Of a DNA stretch of 12,113 nucleotides, positions 8,080 through 12,113 are shown piece by piece. A program made the position numbers and the translations under genes. The DNA is taken from contig PXDE01000491.1 in assembly GCA_003566475.1 (NCBI GenBank), forward strand, positions 1 to 12,113, given 5' to 3'. Each line of letters opens with the position of its first letter. The first letter of the stretch is position 1. The DNA is from PVC group bacterium (lineage in GTDB: Bacteria > Verrucomicrobiota > Kiritimatiellia > SS1-B-03-39 > PXDE01). The notes under the pieces were generated by a model, which saw only the letters and a program-made list of their open reading frames with translations, was not told the DNA's origin and did not search any database.

Positions 8080-9405
8080 TCAGCTCCCGGCCGGCAGGTC
8101 GAGCCGGACCAGCGCGTCGCGCCGGATCGTGACCGCCCCGGCGGCGGCCGCGGTGCCGGTCACGCCGTCGGGGCCCACCGAGTCCAGGTCCAGCGTGATC
8201 CGCCCGCGGTCCGCCAGCAGTATCTGGACCGCCGAGCGTGCCCTTCGTGGGGAGGCCCGCGATTCGGAGGCGAACTGAATGGCGCTGATCCGCTCCATGG
8301 GCACGTCGAGGTCGGCGAACGGGGTGTTGATGGTGGCCACGCCATCGGCGATGCCGGTGACGGTTCCGGCGAGACGGTCGCCGTTGTTGAAGACCACCGT
8401 GTCCTGGTCGGTGGGGCCGGTCGGCTCGGCGCCTTCGGGGAGGGGGTCGGTCCAGGGCTCGGCCCGCAGGTCGGCGACGACATGGGGGAAGGCCTGGGAC
8501 ACCATGAAGACCAGGCCGTCCCCCCGGCCTCGGAATCCATCCGGATCCCGAGCCCGGATGCCTTCCCGGCCGTTAACCCGGACCAGAAACGCGGCTTCCT
8601 CGGGGTGGACGAAGACCTCGAACTCGGCCTGGTTCGTTCCCGCAGGAAGGCCCATCGGGTATTGGGCCATCCGATGGTTTCGGCCGTCCCGCATCCGGTT
8701 GAGGAAGAGATTGGTGCCGGAGATCTGGAGACTGTATGCGTTGCGGGGCGCGCTGTCCCGGGCGTCGGCATAGACATAAACGAGCAGGTTCGGGTGGTGG
8801 GACCATTCCAGCGTGAAGGCGAGGCGAAGCCCCTGTCGCCGCAGGTTCCGGATGTTGCGGCCCACGAACGACTGCCCCACGATCTCCATCCGCTGGTCGC
8901 GGATTTCCCACCTTCCGGTATTCCGGGGGGAACTGAACCGCCAGTCCCGCTTTTCGCCGGGGCCGTCAAGATAGGGCTGCGAGGCCGAGGTCTGGGGCGA
9001 CAGGGATGCGATCATCGCGGCAGGCATCCGGACGGTTCCGGCCGCCCAGGTCTCCAGAACCGCCTGCTCCCCATCCAGGGATAGGAGGCGGCCCGACCAC
9101 ATGTCGCCATTGGTGAGCTGGAGCCGAGTGTGGGAGTCCCGGGGGGAGCGACCAGCCGCCGCCGCGTCCACCCGGGTCACCGGCCCCAGATGAAACGCCA
9201 GGGGCTCCGGCGCGGCCGGGGTCGCCCACGTCAGCCGGTCGGCCTTGGCGTCGATGCTCCGCAGGTTTCCGCGAAGACGGTCGCCGTTGCGGAAATGGAG
9301 CACGTCCTCCGAACGGGCGGACTCCGGCCAGGCCAGGGCGACGATGGCCATCAGAGCGAGGTGCGACCGGGAAGGCCTGCGCAACCGGACGGGCCAACGA
9401 ATCAT
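8080..9405 (-). CDS. Secreted protein with four NGD-type beta repeats around a jelly-roll-like domain (paralogue A)
   Basis: 441 residues, no named family recognised. Residues 1-32 form a signal peptide with a basic start (RLRRPSRSH), hydrophobic core LALMAIVALA and probable cut after ARS. Two short beta-rich repeats follow (about 36-80, FRNGDRLRGNLRSID; 95-138, LTNGDMWSGRLLSLD). A central domain of about 165 residues (154-320) has alternating strands and looks like a concanavalin/LamG-type or DUF1080-like fold, by impression only. Two more repeats end it (336-380, FNNGDRLAGTVTGI; 392-440, LADRGRITLDLDSVG). A partial paralogue lies at 11046 onward. A frame starting at 9432 is possible, but AGGAG at 9411-9415, 5 nt before the ATG at 9405, favours the shorter start and exposes the signal peptide. 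It is divergent from the phosphatase gene. Likely periplasmic or surface-bound; ligand unknown. Confidence 0.85.
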   Translation of the reverse strand: MIRWPVRLRRPSRSHLALMAIVALAWPESARSEDVLHFRNGDRLRGNLRSIDAKADRLTWATPAAPEPLAFHLGPVTRVDAAAAGRSPRDSHTRLQLTNGDMWSGRLLSLDGEQAVLETWAAGTVRMPAAMIASLSPQTSASQPYLDGPGEKRDWRFSSPRNTGRWEIRDQRMEIVGQSFVGRNIRNLRRQGLRLAFTLEWSHHPNLLVYVYADARDSAPRNAYSLQISGTNLFLNRMRDGRNHRMAQYPMGLPAGTNQAEFEVFVHPEEAAFLVRVNGREGIRARDPDGFRGRGDGLVFMVSQAFPHVVADLRAEPWTDPLPEGAEPTGPTDQDTVVFNNGDRLAGTVTGIADGVATINTPFADLDVPMERISAIQFASESRASPRRARSAVQILLADRGRITLDLDSVGPDGVTGTAAAAGAVTIRRDALVRLDLPAGS

Positions 9406-9559
9406 AGGGGCTCCTGAAACGGACATGGACATATGGAAGGACCATCGCCACGAACCGCAGGGAGGTCAAGCGCTCGATGCGCCCACGTGTGATCCACTTG
9501 ACTCCACCGGGATACATCCCGACGATGGAGGACGATTCAACCCCCTTGGAGAGAAGACT
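9406..9559. promoter_or_regulatory. Divergent intergenic region between paralogue A and alkaline phosphatase
   Basis: 154 bp that must carry promoters in both directions. Toward the minus strand, TTGACC (plus positions 9464-9469) is 17 nt from the poor -10 GATGGT (9441-9446). Toward the plus strand, TTGACT (9498-9503) is followed by GACGAT (9521-9526) at 17 nt, also a poor -10. A small inverted repeat, CGGGA-taca-TCCCG (9508-9521), lies between those plus-strand boxes and could be an operator. I saw no clear Pho box. All boxes are tentative. Confidence 0.3.
9411..9415 (-). promoter_or_regulatory. Ribosome binding site deciding the paralogue A start
   Basis: AGGAG on the minus strand, 5 nt before the ATG at 9405. 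The upstream in-frame ATG at 9432 has no such site. Confidence 0.7.
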
Positions 9560-10966
9560 ATGAGACGACGTGAGTTTCTGAAACTGGGCGCGGCGGCGCC
9601 GGCGGCGCTGGGTCTGGGCGGTCTGGCCCGGGGCGAGGAGTCGTCCCCATCGGCGCGGTCCGCCGGACAGGCCCGCAACGTGATCTTCCTGGTCAGCGAC
9701 GGCATGAGCCAGGGCACGCTGACCTTCGCCGACCAGTACCTCCGTTGGCGGGACCAGCGGCCCAGCCACTGGATGGCCCTGTACGAGGACCGGGAACGCC
9801 GGGTGACGCGGGCGCTCATGGACATGTCCTCCGGCAGCTCGATGGTTACCGATTCCGCCGCCGCGTCCTCGTCCTGGGGCGGCGGGCACCGCGTGGACAA
9901 CGGTCGGCTCAACGTGGGCCATGGCGGGGTCGAGCATGAGCCGCTGGCCGCGAAGCTCCGGGCCGCCGGCCGGGCGGTGGGGCTGGTGACCACCACCTCT
10001 CTCACCGACGCCACCCCCGCCGGGTTCACGGCCAACGCCCGCTCCCGCCGCGAGGACGCCCTCATCGCCGACCAGTATTTGGAACGGGATGTCACCCTGC
10101 TGCTGGGCGGCACCGGCGCGGGATTCGATCCCGAGCGCCGCGAGGACGGCCGCGATCATTCGAAGATCTGGGCGGATGCAGGCGGGGAGGTGGTACGCAC
10201 CCGCGAGGACCTTCTGGCCCGCGAGGACGGGCCGGCGAAACTTCTCGGCCTCTTTGCCCCCGACCACATTCCGTACGAGGTCGACCGGCTTCACGATCCG
10301 GACCTCCGCCGGGAGGTGCCCTCCCTGGCCGAGATGACCCGGATCGCCCTGGCCCGGCTATCCGGCCAGGAGGGCGGGTTCTTCCTGATGGTCGAAGGCG
10401 GCCGGGTCGACCATGCCGCCCATGCCAATGACCTGCCCGCGCTGCTGTTCGACCAGATCGCGTTCGACGACGCCATCGGCGTAGCCCTGGACTTCCAGAA
10501 CCGGCACCCCGACACCCTGGTGATCGTGACGACCGACCACGGCAATGCGAACCCGGGGTTCCAGTCGGGCGACGTCCACGGGGCCCGTCAGTTCGAGCGC
10601 ATTTCGCGAATCAGGGGAAGCTTCACCGAGCACATCACCCGCTGGCTGGGCGGCAACCGGTCGGCCGGGGAGATCCGGGAGCGGTTCGCGGATGCGCTCG
10701 ATTTCGAGATCAGCGGCGACAACGCGGAACTCCTGGCGGCATTCGCTCGCCGGGACTACCGGCCCGCCTATCGCCGGATGCGCCGCGCCTCCGCCGTCAT
10801 CGGGCAGGTCGTGGCCAACGAGCTGGATTTCAGTTGGATCGGCACCGCCCATTCCGCCGACTACGTCGAGCTGACCGCCACCGGCCCTGGGGCCGGCCGG
10901 ATCCGCCCCTTCACCCGCAACACCGAGCTCCACGGCCTGGTTCTGGAGACCATGGGGGTGGGGTAG
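9560..10966 (+). CDS. Tat-exported alkaline phosphatase (PhoA-type metal-dependent phosphomonoesterase)
   Basis: 468 residues. The N-terminus MRRREFLKLGAAAPAALGLG is a twin-arginine signal, so the enzyme is exported folded. It would hydrolyse phosphate monoesters outside the cytoplasm. The alkaline phosphatase site can be traced, with E. coli PhoA counterparts from knowledge of the family: D47 in VSDGMS (D51), S99 in VTDSAA as nucleophile (S102), D150 and T152 in TDATPAGF (D153/T155), E279 in VEGGRVDHAAH (E322), D284 and H288 (D327/H331), D326 and H327 in TTDHGN (D369/H370) and H431 in TAHSADYVEL (H412). All appear present, so it should be active. The region after S99 (AASSSWGGG) departs from the usual ATAxATG. 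The start is supported by GGAGAG at 9548-9553, 6 nt upstream of the ATG. It is the only plus-strand gene, divergent from paralogue A and convergent with paralogue B. Physiological substrate unknown. Confidence 0.95.
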   Translation: MRRREFLKLGAAAPAALGLGGLARGEESSPSARSAGQARNVIFLVSDGMSQGTLTFADQYLRWRDQRPSHWMALYEDRERRVTRALMDMSSGSSMVTDSAAASSSWGGGHRVDNGRLNVGHGGVEHEPLAAKLRAAGRAVGLVTTTSLTDATPAGFTANARSRREDALIADQYLERDVTLLLGGTGAGFDPERREDGRDHSKIWADAGGEVVRTREDLLAREDGPAKLLGLFAPDHIPYEVDRLHDPDLRREVPSLAEMTRIALARLSGQEGGFFLMVEGGRVDHAAHANDLPALLFDQIAFDDAIGVALDFQNRHPDTLVIVTTDHGNANPGFQSGDVHGARQFERISRIRGSFTEHITRWLGGNRSAGEIRERFADALDFEISGDNAELLAAFARRDYRPAYRRMRRASAVIGQVVANELDFSWIGTAHSADYVELTATGPGAGRIRPFTRNTELHGLVLETMGVG

Positions 10967-10969
10967 GGG

Positions 10970-10997
10970 GGATTGTGGATTTTGGATTGTGGATTGA
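10970..10997. repeat. Heptanucleotide tandem repeat (GGATTGT type)
   Basis: Four 7-nt units in perfect register: GGATTGT, GGATTTT, GGATTGT and GGATTGA. The tract begins 4 nt after the phosphatase stop codon and is AT-rich against a GC-rich background. Confidence 0.75.
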
Positions 10998-11010
10998 GGA
11001 AGGGGGGAGT

Positions 11011-11029
11011 GCCGGGCTTGCATCCCGGC
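11011..11029. terminator. Hairpin between convergent phosphatase and paralogue B genes
   Basis: GCCGGG (11011-11016) pairs with CCCGGC (11024-11029) around CTTGCAT, with G- and C-runs outside that could extend the stem past a bulge. It lies 44 nt after the phosphatase stop and 16 nt after the stop of the opposing gene, so it may serve both. There is no T-run. Confidence 0.4.
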
Positions 11030-11045
11030 CCCCCGACCTTGAGGC

Positions 11046-12113
11046 CTACTTTCGCTCGGGGAGTTCGAGGCGGGCCAGGGCGTCGCGGCGGATGGTGACG
11101 GGGCCCACCCCGGCCACCGTACCCTGGAGGCCGGCGGCACCGACGGACACGAGGTCGAGGGTGACCTTCCCCTGGTCGGCCAACACGACCCGCGTGGCCG
11201 TCGGATTGGCCCGAGGCACGCGCCGGGACTGGGCCGCGAGCTGGATCGAGCTGATGCGCTCCAGAGGGACGTCCAGATCGGCGAACGCGGTGGTGATCCG
11301 GGCCGTCCCGGCGGCGATGCCGACGAGCTTGCCGGCCAGACGGTCTCCGTTGCTGAACACCACCACGTCCTGGTCGGCCGGCACGGTCGGCTCGCTGCCG
11401 TCCGGCAGGGAGCCGGTCCAGGCCTCGACGTTCAGGCCGGCGAAGGTGTGGGGGACATTGTGGCCGGCGAAGAAGATCAGGCCATCGCCACGCCCGTTGA
11501 ACCCCTGGGGATCCTTGGCCCGGAACACTTCCTGACCGTTCACACGGACCAGGAATTCCGCATCGTCCCGGTTCACCCAGATCTCGATCTCGGCCCGAGT
11601 CTCCCCGCCCTGCCGGGCCTGCATCTGCTGGCCCATCCGCTGGACGTTGCCGTCCCGGATGCGGTTGAGGAACAGGTTGTTCCCCATGATCTGGAAGCTG
11701 TAGCCGTTGCGGGGGTTGTTGTCCTGGGTGTCGGCATAGAAGAAGATGCCAAGATTCGGATACTGGACCCAGTCCACCGTGCACGCCAGGCGCAGACCGT
11801 GCTGACGGAGGTTGCCGATGTTGCGCCCCACGAAGGCCTGCCCGACGATCTCCAGCCGGTCGTCGCGGATGTCCCAGCGACCGGTGTTGCCCACGGACCG
11901 AAACCGCCAGGCCCGCTTGTCGCCGGGGCCGGTCAGATGGACCTGATTGGCGGTCGTCCGGGGCATCACCGCCGTCACCAGGGGGGTCTCCAGGCGGATC
12001 GTGCCGGCGGCCCAGCTCTCCATCTCCAGATGCTCCGTATCCATGCGGACCAGCCGCCCCGTCCACTCATCGCCGTTGGTCATCCGGACGGTGGCCCGCG
12101 AGCCCTGAGGCGG
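11046..12113 (-). CDS. Secreted NGD-repeat/jelly-roll-like protein, partial (paralogue B)
   Basis: The frame stays open to the window end, so the 5' part is missing; 355 residues are visible. The first ATG inside the window (12083) is not the start: it lies within the second beta repeat (MTNGDEWTGRL), aligned with LTNGDMWSGRL of paralogue A. Visible parts are that repeat, the central jelly-roll-like domain and both C-terminal repeats (FSNGDRLAGKLVGI; LADQGKVTLDLVSVG), ending LARLELPERK. Across an 80-residue block from NTGRW to the conserved RDG, 54 residues match paralogue A by direct count. The most divergent stretch follows this block (QRMGQQMQARQGGE against HRMAQYPMGLPAGT). The missing part should hold the first repeat and a signal peptide. 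Function unknown; surface or periplasmic location is inferred from the paralogue. Confidence 0.85.
   Translation of the reverse strand, partial: PPQGSRATVRMTNGDEWTGRLVRMDTEHLEMESWAAGTIRLETPLVTAVMPRTTANQVHLTGPGDKRAWRFRSVGNTGRWDIRDDRLEIVGQAFVGRNIGNLRQHGLRLACTVDWVQYPNLGIFFYADTQDNNPRNGYSFQIMGNNLFLNRIRDGNVQRMGQQMQARQGGETRAEIEIWVNRDDAEFLVRVNGQEVFRAKDPQGFNGRGDGLIFFAGHNVPHTFAGLNVEAWTGSLPDGSEPTVPADQDVVVFSNGDRLAGKLVGIAAGTARITTAFADLDVPLERISSIQLAAQSRRVPRANPTATRVVLADQGKVTLDLVSVGAAGLQGTVAGVGPVTIRRDALARLELPERK

Noticed and set aside
9498..9526. Strong sigma-70 promoter or Pho box for the phosphatase
   Set aside because: The -35 is acceptable but the -10 is poor, and no repeated Pho-box motif is visible; kept only as a tentative region.
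12081..12083. ATG at 12083 as start of paralogue B
   Set aside because: The frame is open upstream to the window end, and alignment with paralogue A shows that Met lies inside the second repeat.

Overview
GC-rich bacterial DNA with seven protein-coding genes, six on the minus strand and one on the plus strand. The organism is most likely a member of the Planctomycetota/Verrucomicrobiota/Kiritimatiellota/Lentisphaerota group. This is inferred from gene style (secreted proteins with short 'NGD-x-L-x-G' repeats, a Tat-exported alkaline phosphatase, a secreted low-complexity coiled-coil protein) and from the many short palindromic and heptameric repeats between genes. No rRNA, tRNA or other taxonomic marker is present, so the placement is tentative.

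Layout, left to right. Positions 1-549 hold no gene. They carry a 91-bp perfect inverted repeat that runs into the window edge, a heptamer-periodic tract and a strong hairpin. Then come, on the minus strand, a secreted coiled-coil protein (550-1131) and an AMP-forming acyl-CoA synthetase (1259-2815). Positions 2816-3953 form a repeat-dense, partly AT-richer gap with a second heptamer tract, REP-like hairpins and a ~550-bp element bounded by 22-nt perfect inverted repeats that contains two 36-nt palindromes. A Phd-type antitoxin/VapC-type PIN toxin pair (3954-4678) follows, lying 46 bp downstream of carB (4725-7925), a complete carbamoyl-phosphate synthase large subunit. The last third has two paralogous secreted beta-rich proteins on the minus strand (8080-9405 and 11046 to the window end), with a plus-strand Tat-exported alkaline phosphatase (9560-10966) between them.

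Functional reading. carB is core pyrimidine/arginine metabolism and the acyl-CoA synthetase is lipid metabolism. Neither has pathway partners beside it: carA is absent from the window. The phosphatase and the two paralogues are all exported and interleaved, so they may form a cell-surface set. The repeat-rich gaps and the toxin-antitoxin pair look like the accessory, mobile part. I found no CRISPR array, no transposase gene and no clear new multi-gene defence system. The most unusual material is the non-coding repeat architecture and the paralogue-phosphatase-paralogue arrangement.
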